A stretch of 40,150 bases of DNA from Kingella pumchi (GCF_022288825.1 NZ_JAKOOW010000022.1:68949-109098); one strand, 5' to 3'; shown: positions 7,268 through 15,390, numbered from the stretch's first letter. A program made the numbers and translations. The notes: generated by a model from the sequence alone, not told the origin.

Positions 7268-8636
7268 GCTGTAATTCCGGGTCGGTCAGCTCGGCCGCCA
7301 CTTCTTCCATTTCCATAAAGCGCGAGCCTTTGACCAGCACGCTGGCGTTTTCGGGCAGAACGTGGGTGATCACCTGAATCAGCGGGTCTTTGGCGGCGAA
7401 CCACAGGCCGTCGGCGCCGAAGGTTTCGGCGGCCTCGACGCTGTAATCGCCGACAAAATACGCCGCTTCGATGCCTTTGTCGCGGGCGTAGGCGCCGATT
7501 TCGGCGTGCATGGCGCCCGCTTCGTCGTCGCCCAACTCGCCCATGTCGCCCATCACAAACACGCGCGGCGCGGGCAGCGCGGCGAGCACGTCGATGGCGG
7601 CTTTCATGCTGTCGGGGTTGGCGTTGTAGCTGTCGTCGATAATCAGGCTGTTGCGGATGCCGGCTTTGCGTTGCAGGCGGCCTTTGATATTGGCAAAACG
7701 CGCTAGGCCGGCGGCGATTTCGGGCAGCGGTACGCCGGCCTGCAGCGCCAGTGCGGCGGCGGCGCAGGCGTTGGCGACATTGTGGCGGCCGGGCGCGGGC
7801 AGGACGACGCTTGCCGTTTCGCTGCCGCACACCAAATCGAAGGTGCTCTCAAAGGGCTGCAGGACGATGTTTTGCGCGTGGACGTCGCCGCGCTCGATGC
7901 CGAAAGTTTGCGTGTTCACGCCCAATTCGGCGCAGGTAGCCTGAAAAATATCGGCGTGGGCGTCTTCCAGCGGCACCAGCGCGGTGCCGTCTGCCGCCAG
8001 CCCCTGATAAATCTCGCTTTTGGCGCGGGCGATGTCCGCCGTGCCGTCGAAACCACAGCCGACGTGCGCCCGCTGCGCATTATTGACCAGCGCGGCATCG
8101 GGGCGGGCAATGCGGGTCAGCGCCGCCAGCTCGCCGGCGTGGTTCATGCCCATTTCGATCACGGCGTAGCGGTGCGTATCGCGCAGGGCCAGCAGGGTCA
8201 GCGGCAGGCCGATGTGGTTGTTGAAATTGCCCGCCGTGGCCAGCACCGCGTCGGCGCCGAAAGCGTGGCGCAGCACAGCGGCGAGCATTTCTTTAACGGT
8301 GGTTTTGCCGCTGGAGCCGGTGATGCCGAACACTTGCGGGTTCACTTCGCGCCGCCACGCGGCGGCCAGCGTTTGCAGCGCGGCCAGAGTGTCTGGCACC
8401 GCCAGGCAGCCTGAAAGGCCGGTGCAGTCGTCGCGCGATACCAGCGCAAAGGCGCCGCGCGCGAGTACGTCGGCCACAAAATCGTGGCCGTCGCGGTTTT
8501 CGCCTGTCAGCGCGACAAACAAATCCCCCGCCTGCACCTGACGGCTGTCGATCAAAACGCGGCCGATGGCGGCATCGCGGGCGGGGGCGGGAAGGTTCAG
8601 GGTTTGGGCAACAAATTCGAGATCCAAATTGGGCAT
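7260..8636 (-). CDS. murF: UDP-N-acetylmuramoyl-tripeptide--D-alanyl-D-alanine ligase
   Basis: This 458-residue ligase adds D-Ala-D-Ala to the UDP-MurNAc-tripeptide, the last cytoplasmic step of peptidoglycan precursor synthesis. The N-terminal domain has IDSRQVQAGDLFVAL. The ATP loop is GITGSSGKTTVKEM (about 107-120), followed by NFNNHIGLPLTLL and EMGMNHAGE. The C-terminal domain has DDSYNANPDSM and MGDMGELG. The start at 8636 is preferred: the frame is open 22 codons further, but those residues come from a DUS and unrelated sequence, and MPNLDLEFVAQTL is where the family begins. Its end overlaps the MBL-fold gene. murE, mraY and the rest of the usual mur cluster are not adjacent. Confidence 0.95.
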   Translation of the reverse strand: MPNLDLEFVAQTLNLPAPARDAAIGRVLIDSRQVQAGDLFVALTGENRDGHDFVADVLARGAFALVSRDDCTGLSGCLAVPDTLAALQTLAAAWRREVNPQVFGITGSSGKTTVKEMLAAVLRHAFGADAVLATAGNFNNHIGLPLTLLALRDTHRYAVIEMGMNHAGELAALTRIARPDAALVNNAQRAHVGCGFDGTADIARAKSEIYQGLAADGTALVPLEDAHADIFQATCAELGVNTQTFGIERGDVHAQNIVLQPFESTFDLVCGSETASVVLPAPGRHNVANACAAAALALQAGVPLPEIAAGLARFANIKGRLQRKAGIRNSLIIDDSYNANPDSMKAAIDVLAALPAPRVFVMGDMGELGDDEAGAMHAEIGAYARDKGIEAAYFVGDYSVEAAETFGADGLWFAAKDPLIQVITHVLPENASVLVKGSRFMEMEEVAAELTDPELQHD

Positions 8637-8708
8637 GGTAGGGCTTTCGGGTGGTGGGTTCGGGCAAACGGCGCTTTCAGGCTGCCTGCAAAAAGGCGGC
8701 ATTTTATC

Positions 8709-8746
8709 TTTTCAGGCTGCCTTTGGGGGTAAAGGCAGCCTGAAAA
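8709..8746 (-). terminator. DUS hairpin after the YiiX-like gene
   Basis: Sixteen-base arms (TTTTCAGGCTGCCTTT and AAAGGCAGCCTGAAAA) with a 6-base loop lie directly after the stop of the minus-strand gene. The stem is very stable, but the downstream T content is low. Confidence 0.6.
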
Positions 8747-9352
8747 CTATTCGCCGCCGTCGTAGCGGTACACGGTTTCGGTGTCGGCGGCGAGAAAGGC
8801 TTGGGGAAACAGGTATTCACCGCGAAAGACGGCGATGTCGAGATACTGCCATTGTGGCTTGAAATCGGCGCCCTGGCGGCGCACGGCGTCGAGAACCAGA
8901 TGGGTGCAGTAAAACGGGTTTTCGCTGCGGGCGGTGAGCACGAACGAGCGGCCTTGCTGGGCGGCGGCATCGGCGGCGGCGGCGCGGCGCTGCTCGGCGG
9001 TGAGAAAGCGCGGGCGCAGCACCAGCACGGCGTCGGCTTTGTCGGGCGCGAGAAACTGGCGCAGCGGTGTGAGCAGCACTTGGTCGGAATGGGCGGGGTC
9101 GTCGTCGGTGGTGGCGTGGGCGATGATGACCTGCGGCGCGGTCTGCACCACCATGCCGATGTGCGAATAGCGGCTGCGGCTGAGTCGGCGGATAAGGGCG
9201 CTGTCGGCGCCGGTGCCGCCGCGCAGTATCCAGTCGCCGCGTTGCAGCAGCGCGGCGGCGGGCAGTGGAATGGCGGCGCGGTAGGGGAAGAATGATGTGC
9301 AGAGAAGAAGCGGCAGCAGAACGCACAGCAGGCGGCGGAATAAACGGGGCAT
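8747..9352 (-). CDS. YiiX/YebB-like cysteine hydrolase, exported
   Basis: This 201-residue protein starts with an Arg-rich n-region and a hydrophobic stretch (LLCVLLPLLLCTSFF, residues 8-22), a signal peptide or anchor. The rest fits the circularly permuted NlpC/P60 (papain-like) group: GDWILRGG near 39, the catalytic His in SRYSHIGMVV (H64) and the catalytic Cys in FYCTHLV (C149). Relatives hydrolyse amide or lipid-linked bonds, but the substrate is not known. The start has only a weak ribosome-binding site. It sits behind a spacer with a dRS3-like element and before murF, with a stable DUS hairpin between. An envelope role is inferred from export. Confidence 0.75.
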   Translation of the reverse strand: MPRLFRRLLCVLLPLLLCTSFFPYRAAIPLPAAALLQRGDWILRGGTGADSALIRRLSRSRYSHIGMVVQTAPQVIIAHATTDDDPAHSDQVLLTPLRQFLAPDKADAVLVLRPRFLTAEQRRAAAADAAAQQGRSFVLTARSENPFYCTHLVLDAVRRQGADFKPQWQYLDIAVFRGEYLFPQAFLAADTETVYRYDGGE

Positions 9353-9409
9353 GGGTTTCGGGCTGGAATTTTGGCGGAAACTTGGGCAACGGTATCTTCC
9401 AATACCGTC

Positions 9410-9506
9410 ATTCCCGCGCCGGTGGGAATCCGGTTTCGGCTTGGGCGTCGGACGGTTTTTCCAAGCATTAGCGAATACCCGCCGAGATTCCCGCCTGCGC
9501 GGGGGT
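9410..9506. repeat. dRS3-like repeat pair (NIME-type element)
   Basis: ATTCCC-N8-GGGAAT at 9410-9429 is an exact match to the neisserial dRS3 consensus. A second, degraded copy (ATTCCC-N8-GGGGGT) is at 9487-9506. The 57 bp between them and the lack of any coding frame fit a neisserial intergenic mosaic element. The element fills the 241-bp gap between the lipoprotein gene and the YiiX-like gene. In meningococci such repeats are targets for filamentous phage integration. Confidence 0.75.
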
Positions 9507-9593
9507 AGCGTAGCGGACTTGCGTAAGCTAATGACATCGGCGGAAGGCTTTCAGGCTGCTTTTGGCGTTGCAGAAACCGGATGTCGGCAAGGC

Positions 9594-10025
9594 TTAAAGC
9601 CGGATTTTCCACGCGCCGTCGCTTTCGATCAGGCGCACGTTTTCGTGGCGGCTGTCGCCTTTTTTGAATTTGACCAGCACTTTGACGGTGGCGCGCTGCT
9701 GGCCGTCGTCGCGGGCGGGGGCGGCTTCGGCGGCTTCGGTGGTGATTTCGTCCACGCCGCCATGCTGCTCGGCATAGGCTTTTTTGCGCTCGACGGCGGC
9801 TTTCACCTTGCCGCGCAGCATGTCTTCGACGCCGCTTTTCGCTTTGTCGGCCTCGGAAAGGTAAACCATCGACACCACCGCGTCGGCATCGCCGGCATAG
9901 CTTTTTTCGACAAAGTTTTTGGCGGCAGACTCGGGGCTGGACGATGCGCCGGAACAGGCGGCCAGCAGTAGGCCGAGCGCGGCGGCGGCAAACAGGCGGG
10001 CGGGGGATTTGAGCGTTTTCATCAT
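9594..10025 (-). CDS. Lipoprotein with DUF4878-like domain
   Basis: This 143-residue lipoprotein has an N-terminal signal with the lipobox LLAAC (cysteine near residue 24), then a small-residue linker and SPESAAKNFVEKSYAGDADAV. That start is typical of the DUF4878/NTF2-like lipoproteins that end, as here, in a short beta segment with VRLIESDGAWKIRL. Function in the family is unknown; it should be anchored in the outer membrane. The preferred start is the first ATG of the ATGATG pair, with GAAAG six bases upstream. The open frame continues 19 codons further, but that part lacks a signal sequence. Confidence 0.8.
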   Translation of the reverse strand: MMKTLKSPARLFAAAALGLLLAACSGASSSPESAAKNFVEKSYAGDADAVVSMVYLSEADKAKSGVEDMLRGKVKAAVERKKAYAEQHGGVDEITTEAAEAAPARDDGQQRATVKVLVKFKKGDSRHENVRLIESDGAWKIRL

Positions 10026-10092
10026 GGCGGGCTTTCGTTTAGGGGGAGCGCCGATTGTGCAGGATGCCGCCCGCTGCGGCAAGGCTTTTGCG

Positions 10093-10176
10093 TTTCAGGC
10101 TGCTTTGGAGGCAGCCTGAAAGTTTGGTGGGGCAGATTGGTTTCAGGCTGCCTTGTCCATCAAAGGCAGCCTGAAA
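10093..10176 (-). repeat. Two DUS inverted pairs between dusB and the lipoprotein gene
   Basis: One pair (10093-10103 with 10111-10121) has a 7-base loop; the second (10141-10154 with 10163-10176) has 14-base arms and an 8-base loop. They stand back to back in 85 bp just after the dusB stop and probably end its transcript, although neither has a clear T-run. Confidence 0.6.
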
Positions 10177-10193
10177 CGTTGGTAAAACCCCGG

Positions 10194-11192
10194 CTAATAA
10201 CTGCGCGGCCAGTATGCCGTTTGCTGCGCGCGTTCTGCGAAAAACTGCGCCAGCGTGTCGTACTGCATGGCGGCGCTGTCGCTTTGGTTGCACAGGTGGC
10301 GGCAGGCGTCGCTTGCGGGCAGGGCTTGCAGATACCAGCCGATGTGCTTGCGGGCGATGCGGGTGCCGGCGGTTTCGCCGTAAAACTCGTGGATGGCGCG
10401 GATGTGTTCGAGCGCGGTGGCGGCGGCAGCCTGAAAGGCTTGCGGCGGCGGCAGACTGCCGTGGGTAAGGTAGTGGCGGATGTCGGCAAACAGCCAGGGC
10501 TGCCCCTGCGCGGCGCGGCCGACCATCACGCCGTCGGCGCCGGTTTGGGCGAGTACTGCGGCGGCTTTCTGCGGGCTGGTGATGTCACCGTTCACCCACA
10601 AAGGCAGGCTGGTGCGGCGTTTGACTTCGGCAATCAGCGCGTATTCGGCTTGCCCGCGGTACATCTGGCTGCGGGTGCGCCCGTGCACCGCCAGCGCGGC
10701 GATGCCGGCCTGCTCGGCCATTTGCGCGATGCGGGGCAGGTTTTTGTGGTTTTCGTCCCAGCCTAAGCGGGTTTTTAGGGTAACGGGCACATCAACGGCG
10801 GCAACAACGGCTTTGAGGATAGCTTCGACCAGCGGTTCGTTTTGCAGCAGGGCGCTGCCGGCGAGCACATTGCAGACTTTTTTTGCCGGACAGCCCATAT
10901 TGATGTCGATAAGTTGCGCGCCCTGCTCGACGTTGTAGCGGGCGGCGGCGGCCATTTCTTCGGGGCGGCTGCCGGCAATCTGCACGGCAATCACGCCTTC
11001 TTCGCCGCTGCGGTCGCTGCGGTGCAGGGTTTTTCTGGTGTGGCGCAGCGAGGCGTCGCTGCTGATCATTTCGCCCACCGTCCAGTCGGCGCCGAAGCGG
11101 CGGGCGAGGCGGCGGAAGGGTTTGTCGGTGATGCCGGCCATCGGCGCAAGGGCAATGGCGGGAGCGGGCAGGGTGTAGTGGGCGATGTGCAT
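10194..11192 (-). CDS. dusB: tRNA-dihydrouridine synthase B
   Basis: This 332-residue FMN enzyme reduces uridine to dihydrouridine in the tRNA D-loop. The N-terminus has LAPMAGITDKPFR (about 16-28), then DINMGCPAKKV near 100 with the catalytic cysteine, SALLQNEPL, KTRLGWDENHKN, HGRTRSQMYRG and VNGDITSP. The FMN phosphate loop GVMVGRAAQGQPWLF follows. The pattern GCPAKKV with AGSALL matches the DusB branch. Gammaproteobacteria usually have fis behind dusB; here the next gene is a lipoprotein after a terminator region. A DUS at 10429-10437 gives the insert FQAAAATA. The ribosome-binding site is weak. Confidence 0.93.
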   Translation of the reverse strand: MHIAHYTLPAPAIALAPMAGITDKPFRRLARRFGADWTVGEMISSDASLRHTRKTLHRSDRSGEEGVIAVQIAGSRPEEMAAAARYNVEQGAQLIDINMGCPAKKVCNVLAGSALLQNEPLVEAILKAVVAAVDVPVTLKTRLGWDENHKNLPRIAQMAEQAGIAALAVHGRTRSQMYRGQAEYALIAEVKRRTSLPLWVNGDITSPQKAAAVLAQTGADGVMVGRAAQGQPWLFADIRHYLTHGSLPPPQAFQAAAATALEHIRAIHEFYGETAGTRIARKHIGWYLQALPASDACRHLCNQSDSAAMQYDTLAQFFAERAQQTAYWPRSY

Positions 11193-11204
11193 GTTGATAA
11201 GGCA

Positions 11205-11248
11205 AAGGCAGCCTGAAAAGTGGATTTTGGCTTTTCAGGCTGCCTGAA
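11205..11248. repeat. DUS inverted pair upstream of dusB
   Basis: AAAGGCAGCCTGAAAAG and CTTTTCAGGCTGCCTG face each other in the leader of dusB. The right half is part of a TTCAGGCTGCCTGAA palindrome (11234-11248), so it reads as a DUS on both strands. Confidence 0.6.
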
Positions 11249-11354
11249 AGATGAAATCGGGGCGGATGATAAACGATGCGGCCGTGCAGACCCAAATGCG
11301 GCGGGGTTTTAGCTTCGCAACTCCGCTTCGCTCCGCAGGCTGCCTGAAACAACC

Positions 11355-11401
11355 GAAAAAGGCAGCCTGAAAACCTTGAAACGGGCTTTTCAGGCTGCCT
11401 G
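11355..11401 (-). terminator. DUS-based terminator of ackA
   Basis: On the minus strand AGGCAGCCTGAAAAG pairs with the opposite DUS and is followed by CCTTTTTC. The stem begins 16 bases after the ackA stop. This is a well-formed intrinsic terminator. Confidence 0.8.
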
Positions 11402-11416
11402 GTTGCGGCACAGGGC

Positions 11417-12613
11417 TTACAGGCCGGAGAGCAGGGCGGTGTCTTGCGCGATCATCAGCTCTTCGTTGGTGGGGATGACCACGGCAACAGCCGGGCTGTC
11501 GGCGGTGGTGATCACGCCGGCTTTGCCGAAGCGGGCGGCCAGGTTGGCGTTGTTATCCAGCTTCAGACCGAGGAATTCGCAGTAACCCAGCACTTTGGCG
11601 CGGACGACGTCGGAGTTTTCGCCGATGCCGCCGGTAAAGGCCAGCACGTCCAAACCGCCGGCGGCTACGGCCATCGAGGCAACGTATTTGGCCAGGCGGT
11701 AGGTGAAGATTTCCAGCGCGAGCTTGGCGCCTTCGTGGCCTTTGGCGGCTTCTTCTTCGATGGTACGGCAGTCGTTGGAGAGTTCGGAAATGCCCAAGAG
11801 GCCGCTTTGCTTGTTCAGCACGTCGGTGATTTCTTTGATGCCCATGCCGGTGTTGTCGGCAAGGAACTGGTAAACGCTGGCGTCGATGTCGCCGCTGCGG
11901 GTGCCCATTACCAGGCCTTCGAGCGGGGTCAAACCCATGCTGGTGTCTTGCGACTGGCCGTTTTTAATGGCGGCGATGGAAGCGCCGTTGCCCAAGTGGG
12001 CGATTACCAGGCGCAGGCTTTTGAGGTCTTTGCCGAGGAAGCGCGCGGTTTCGTCGGCCACGAAGCGGTAGCTGGTGCCGTGGAAGCCGTAACGGCGCAG
12101 GTGCAGCTCGCGGTAGTATTTGCGCGGGATGGCGTAGGTGTAGGCATGCTCGGGCATGGTTTGGTGGTAGGCGGTGTCGAACACGGCGACATTGGGCAGG
12201 CCTTTGAAGATTTCCTGCGCGGCGCGGATGCCCAGCAGGTTGGCGGGGTTGTGCAGCGGTGCCAGCGGGATGCAGCGCTCGATGGCGTCGATGACTTTGC
12301 CGTCGATCAGCACTGATTCGCTGTACTCTTCGCCGGCGCTGACCACGCGGTGGCCGATGGCGCCGATGCGGCTGTCGAGCCCGTGTTTTTTCAATTCCTG
12401 CAAGAGCGCGCCGACGGCGCCGGTGTGGTTGGGCGCGTCGCTCAATTCCACGCGCTCTTTGTTGCCGTTGATTTTAAAGGTGATGTAGGCATCGGGCAGA
12501 TTGAGCTTTTCGGCCAAGCAGCTCAAAAGCACGTCGCCGTTGTCTTTGTTGACGACCGCGCCTTTGAGCGAGGAGCTGCCGCAGTTCAATACTAAAATCA
12601 GTTTGTCGGACAT
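11417..12613 (-). CDS. ackA: Acetate kinase
   Basis: This 398-residue kinase makes ATP and acetate from acetyl phosphate, or the reverse, in the Pta-AckA pathway. VLNCGSSSLKG (about residues 8-18) is the N-terminal ASKHA phosphate loop. GHRVVSAGEEYS lies near 87, FDTAYHQTMP near 147, RRYGFHGTSYR near 174, and AHLGNGASI and FTGGIGENS follow. All family blocks are present. AAAGG sits 8 bases before the ATG. pta is not in the window. The mRNA ends in a strong DUS terminator. Internal DUS copies are absent, in contrast to less conserved neighbours. Confidence 0.97.
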   Translation of the reverse strand: MSDKLILVLNCGSSSLKGAVVNKDNGDVLLSCLAEKLNLPDAYITFKINGNKERVELSDAPNHTGAVGALLQELKKHGLDSRIGAIGHRVVSAGEEYSESVLIDGKVIDAIERCIPLAPLHNPANLLGIRAAQEIFKGLPNVAVFDTAYHQTMPEHAYTYAIPRKYYRELHLRRYGFHGTSYRFVADETARFLGKDLKSLRLVIAHLGNGASIAAIKNGQSQDTSMGLTPLEGLVMGTRSGDIDASVYQFLADNTGMGIKEITDVLNKQSGLLGISELSNDCRTIEEEAAKGHEGAKLALEIFTYRLAKYVASMAVAAGGLDVLAFTGGIGENSDVVRAKVLGYCEFLGLKLDNNANLAARFGKAGVITTADSPAVAVVIPTNEELMIAQDTALLSGL

Positions 12614-12734
12614 TTCGTTTTCCTTTGAGGTTGGATGTTGGACTTCTTCAGGCAGGCAGCCTGAAAGCGCGGCATTTTAACAAATAATCCCGCCGATTCA
12701 GGGAAAAATATTCGGCGGGGGCGGCTGCCGGATT

Positions 12735-12764
12735 TTCAGGCTGCTCGTATCGGCAGCCTGAAAG
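12735..12764 (-). repeat. DUS inverted pair after the DUF808 gene
   Basis: TTTCAGGCTGC and GCAGCCTGAAA with an 8-base loop follow the stop of the minus-strand gene, whose stop codon is itself inside another DUS at 12778-12790. Three DUS copies thus lie within 60 bp. Confidence 0.6.
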
Positions 12765-12778
12765 GAGTCGCGGCGTTT

Positions 12779-13654
12779 TCAGGCTGCCTTGCGCCGGCGC
12801 AGCAGATTGGCGGCGGGCAGCACCAGGGCGCAGACGGCGCTGCCGATTGCCAGCCCGGCCAGCAAATCGCCGAGCATGCCGGCGGCGCCGCCGTCCAGCC
12901 CCAGCGCCTGCAGCAGATGGTGCAGCGCCGGAATGTTGTGGACGAAGATGCCACCTCCCACAGTAAACATCGCCAGCGTGCCGACCACGCCCAACAGGCG
13001 CATAAACCACGGCATCAGCAGCAAAATGGCGCGGCCGAGCAGGGGCAGCAGGCGGCCGCCGCGGCGCAGCAGCGCGGCACCGAAATCGTCGGCCTTCACC
13101 ACCGCCGCCACCAGCCCGTACACGCCGGCGGTAATGGCGATTCCCACGGCGCAAAGGGCGAGGATTTTAACGGTGGTCGATGCTTCCTGCAGGCTGCCCA
13201 GCGCGATGATGACGATTTCGGCGGACAGGATAAAGTCGGTGCGGATGGCGCCGCGGATTTTGCTTTTCTCGTCGCCGGCGATGTGGTCGGGTACGGTGTC
13301 CGGCGTTTCGTCGTGGCGGTGGAACAGGCGGTGCAGCAGTTTTTCCGCGCCTTCAAAGCACAAATAAGCGCCGCCGGCCATTAAGAGCGGCAGCACCAGA
13401 TAGGGCGCGTACACCGACAGCAAAAGCGCCAGCGGCACCAGTATCGCCTTGTTCAGCAGCGAGCCTTTGGCCACCGCCCACACAATCGGCAGCTCGCGCT
13501 CGGCGCGCACGCCGGTAATCTGGTTGGCGTTCAGCGCCAGATCGTCGCCGACCACACCGGCGGTTTTTTTGGCGGCCACTTTGGTCATCAGCGATACGTC
13601 GTCAAGCACCGAAGCGATATCGTCGAGCAGGGTAAACAGCGAGGAAAAAGCCAT
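12779..13654 (-). CDS. DUF808 (YedI-like) inner membrane protein
   Basis: This 291-residue protein begins with the DUF808 signature region: FTLLDDIASVLDDVSLMTKVAAKKTAGVVGDDLALNA in residues 6-42. Several hydrophobic segments follow (about 70-95, 150-195, 215-245 and 260-280). EGAEKLLHR and RTDFILSAEI are further conserved blocks. E. coli YedI is the reference; no function is established. The start at 13654 has AAGGAA 6 bases upstream; the 15 earlier codons of the open frame are unlikely. The last residues (RRRKAA) and the stop come from a DUS, AAGGCAGCCTGA. Confidence 0.88.
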   Translation of the reverse strand: MAFSSLFTLLDDIASVLDDVSLMTKVAAKKTAGVVGDDLALNANQITGVRAERELPIVWAVAKGSLLNKAILVPLALLLSVYAPYLVLPLLMAGGAYLCFEGAEKLLHRLFHRHDETPDTVPDHIAGDEKSKIRGAIRTDFILSAEIVIIALGSLQEASTTVKILALCAVGIAITAGVYGLVAAVVKADDFGAALLRRGGRLLPLLGRAILLLMPWFMRLLGVVGTLAMFTVGGGIFVHNIPALHHLLQALGLDGGAAGMLGDLLAGLAIGSAVCALVLPAANLLRRRKAA

Positions 13655-13755
13655 TTGCGTTCCTTGAAAAAGGGGAGGGGAAAAGGGTTTTGCCGGCAAT
13701 TATAATGGATGGCGCCGCCAAAGCGGCAGGCAGCCTGAAAGTAAGTCCCCTTGTC

Positions 13756-13784
13756 TTGCCCGCCGCCGCGCGGGCGGCTACACT
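13756..13784 (+). promoter_or_regulatory. Sigma-70 type promoter of hemF
   Basis: TTGCCC (13756-13761) and TACACT (13779-13784) are 17 bp apart, about 50 bases before the hemF start. A palindromic DUS (13805-13819) lies in the resulting leader. Confidence 0.55.
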
Positions 13785-13837
13785 GCGCCGAACGCAAACA
13801 GCCTTTCAGGCAGCCTGAAACCACCCAAGGAGCAGAC

Positions 13838-14746
13838 ATGCAGATCGAACAGGTATTGGCAGTATTGAAAAACGTGCAGAACCACATCTGTGCCGAATTG
13901 GAAGCCGAAGAAAACGGCGCGCGTTTCGTGCCCGACGCCTGGAGCAGCGCGCTGGGCGGCGGCGAGAGCCGCGTGCTGAAAAACGGCGCGGTATTCGAGC
14001 AGGCCGGCGTGAATTTTTCCCACGTTAAAGGGCAGGCGCTGCCCGCCGCCGCCACCGAGCGCCGCCCCGAATTGGCCGGCGCCCCCTTTGAAGCTGCCGG
14101 CGTATCGCTGGTAATCCACCCGCGCAATCCCTATGTGCCCACTAGCCACGCCAACGTGCGCTTTTTCACCGCCCGCCCCGCCGGCCGCGAGCCGGTGTGG
14201 TGGTTCGGCGGCGGCTTCGATCTGACGCCGTTTTACCCCTTTGATGAAGACATCCTGCACTGGCACCGCACCGCCCAAGCCGTCTGCCAGCCCTACGGCG
14301 AGGGCGTTTATGCCGAGTTCAAACACTGGTGCGACGAATATTTCTATCTCAAGCACCGCGGCGAAACCCGCGGCGTCGGCGGCCTGTTTTTCGACGATCT
14401 CAACCGCTGGGATTTCGAGCGCAGCCTGAATTTTCTCAACGAAGTCGGCCACGCCTACGCCGCCGCCTACCGCCCCATCGTCGCGCGGCGCAAAAACACC
14501 GCCTACGGCGAGCGCGAGCGCCAGTTCCAGCTTTACCGCCGCGGCCGCTATGTGGAATTCAATCTGGTGTGGGACAGGGGCACGCTCTTCGGCCTGCAGA
14601 GCGGCGGCCGCACCGAAAGCATTTTGATGTCGATGCCGCCTTTGGTGCGCTTCGAGTACCAATACCGCCCCGAAGCCGGCAGCCCCGAGGAAAAACTCAA
14701 CGCCTACCTGCAAGCGCGCGACTGGCTGGGTTTGGAGCGGGGATGA
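13838..14746 (+). CDS. hemF: Oxygen-dependent coproporphyrinogen III oxidase
   Basis: This 302-residue enzyme converts coproporphyrinogen III to protoporphyrinogen IX with oxygen, in haem synthesis. Family blocks appear in order: FEQAGVNFSHVKG, GVSLVIHPRNPYVPTSHANVRFF, WWFGGGFDLTPFYPFDED, HRGETRGVGGLFFDDL and YVEFNLVWDRGTLFGLQSGGRTESILMSMPP. The start has AAGGAG 5 bases upstream; the frame continues upstream through a DUS, which is not part of the protein. Length matches the family (about 300). The dependence on oxygen implies an aerobic or facultative host; the oxygen-independent HemN is not in this window. Confidence 0.97.
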   Translation: MQIEQVLAVLKNVQNHICAELEAEENGARFVPDAWSSALGGGESRVLKNGAVFEQAGVNFSHVKGQALPAAATERRPELAGAPFEAAGVSLVIHPRNPYVPTSHANVRFFTARPAGREPVWWFGGGFDLTPFYPFDEDILHWHRTAQAVCQPYGEGVYAEFKHWCDEYFYLKHRGETRGVGGLFFDDLNRWDFERSLNFLNEVGHAYAAAYRPIVARRKNTAYGERERQFQLYRRGRYVEFNLVWDRGTLFGLQSGGRTESILMSMPPLVRFEYQYRPEAGSPEEKLNAYLQARDWLGLERG

Positions 14747-14824
14747 CGGGGGTGTTCCAGAAAAAACAAAGCAGCCTGAAACGGTTTGGCCGCTTAAGGG
14801 GGTGGGTGATGGGAGCAGATTCAG

Positions 14825-15085
14825 ATGATTCTGTACGGCGCATTTAAAGTCTTGTTGATTGCCTATTTCGCAACCTTTGCCCTGTATCATTTTTATGCCG
14901 CCAAGATTAAGCACCGGGTTGATCCGCGCGTCAGGTTCAGCAAGGTGGCGGTGTGGAATAAGGTGGACGAACTCAGGCGCGAAGGCGTCCGCGAAGCGAA
15001 AACCGCCTATTTTTTCTGGGTGCTGGCCAATATCCTGCTGGCGGTGATGTTTGGTATTTTCTGTTTGAATATCGGCAGGCGTTAG
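14825..15085 (+). CDS. Small hypothetical membrane protein
   Basis: The 86-residue protein has two hydrophobic segments (about 4-22, LYGAFKVLLIAYFATFALY, and 61-80, YFFWVLANILLAVMFGIFC) joined by a charged loop with DPRVRFSKVAVWNKVDELRREG. Both ends are probably on the same side of the membrane. GGGAG lies 9 bases before the ATG, and a terminator follows 40 bases after the stop, which together argue that it is a gene. I do not recognise the family. It follows hemF by 78 bp and may share its transcript. Confidence 0.65.
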   Translation: MILYGAFKVLLIAYFATFALYHFYAAKIKHRVDPRVRFSKVAVWNKVDELRREGVREAKTAYFFWVLANILLAVMFGIFCLNIGRR

Positions 15086-15124
15086 GCCGGATTTTTGCAT
15101 CCGGCCTGAGATGTGGTTGATGGC

Positions 15125-15170
15125 AAAGCAGCCTGAAAAACCGGATTTGCGGTTTTCAGGCTGCTTTTTG
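15125..15170 (+). terminator. DUS-based terminator after the small membrane protein
   Basis: AAAGCAGCCTGAAAAACCG and CGGTTTTCAGGCTGCTTTTT form a long stem with a terminal T-run. A second hairpin without T-run (AGGCCGGAT/ATCCGGCCT, 15084-15108) lies between it and the stop codon. Confidence 0.85.
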
Positions 15171-15311
15171 GATGGATGGTTTGTGGAGAGTAGCGGACGG
15201 TTTTTTTCAGGCTGCTTGGGATTTCTCTCGCAACGGCTTTGCTGTTTGGTCTGACTATGCTGCCCGCTCTACCTTTGCGCTTCATCGCCGCGCGACTTCC
15301 CTCACGCCGCA

Positions 15312-15390
15312 CGGTTTTTCCGGCGCGTACGAACTCGCCTTGCTTGGGGCAAGGCTCAAACAGGGCGCACGCTTGAATCCGGAAAAACCG
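15312..15390. repeat. Nested palindromic element
   Basis: Outer arms CGGTTTTTCCGG (15312-15323) and CCGGAAAAACCG (15379-15390) match perfectly over 12 bp. Centred between them is a second perfect hairpin, GCCTTGC (15337-15343), loop TTGGG, GCAAGGC (15349-15355). I do not recognise this as a named repeat family. Confidence 0.7.

Noticed and set aside
8637..8702. A 22-residue N-terminal extension of MurF
   Set aside because: It consists of DUS-derived and unrelated residues; the family starts at MPNLDL.
9353..9593. Correia element (NEMIS)
   Set aside because: The typical TATAGTGGATTAA ends are not seen; the repeats fit dRS3 instead.
10194..11192. dusB-fis operon
   Set aside because: No Fis-like gene follows dusB; DUS hairpins and a lipoprotein gene do.
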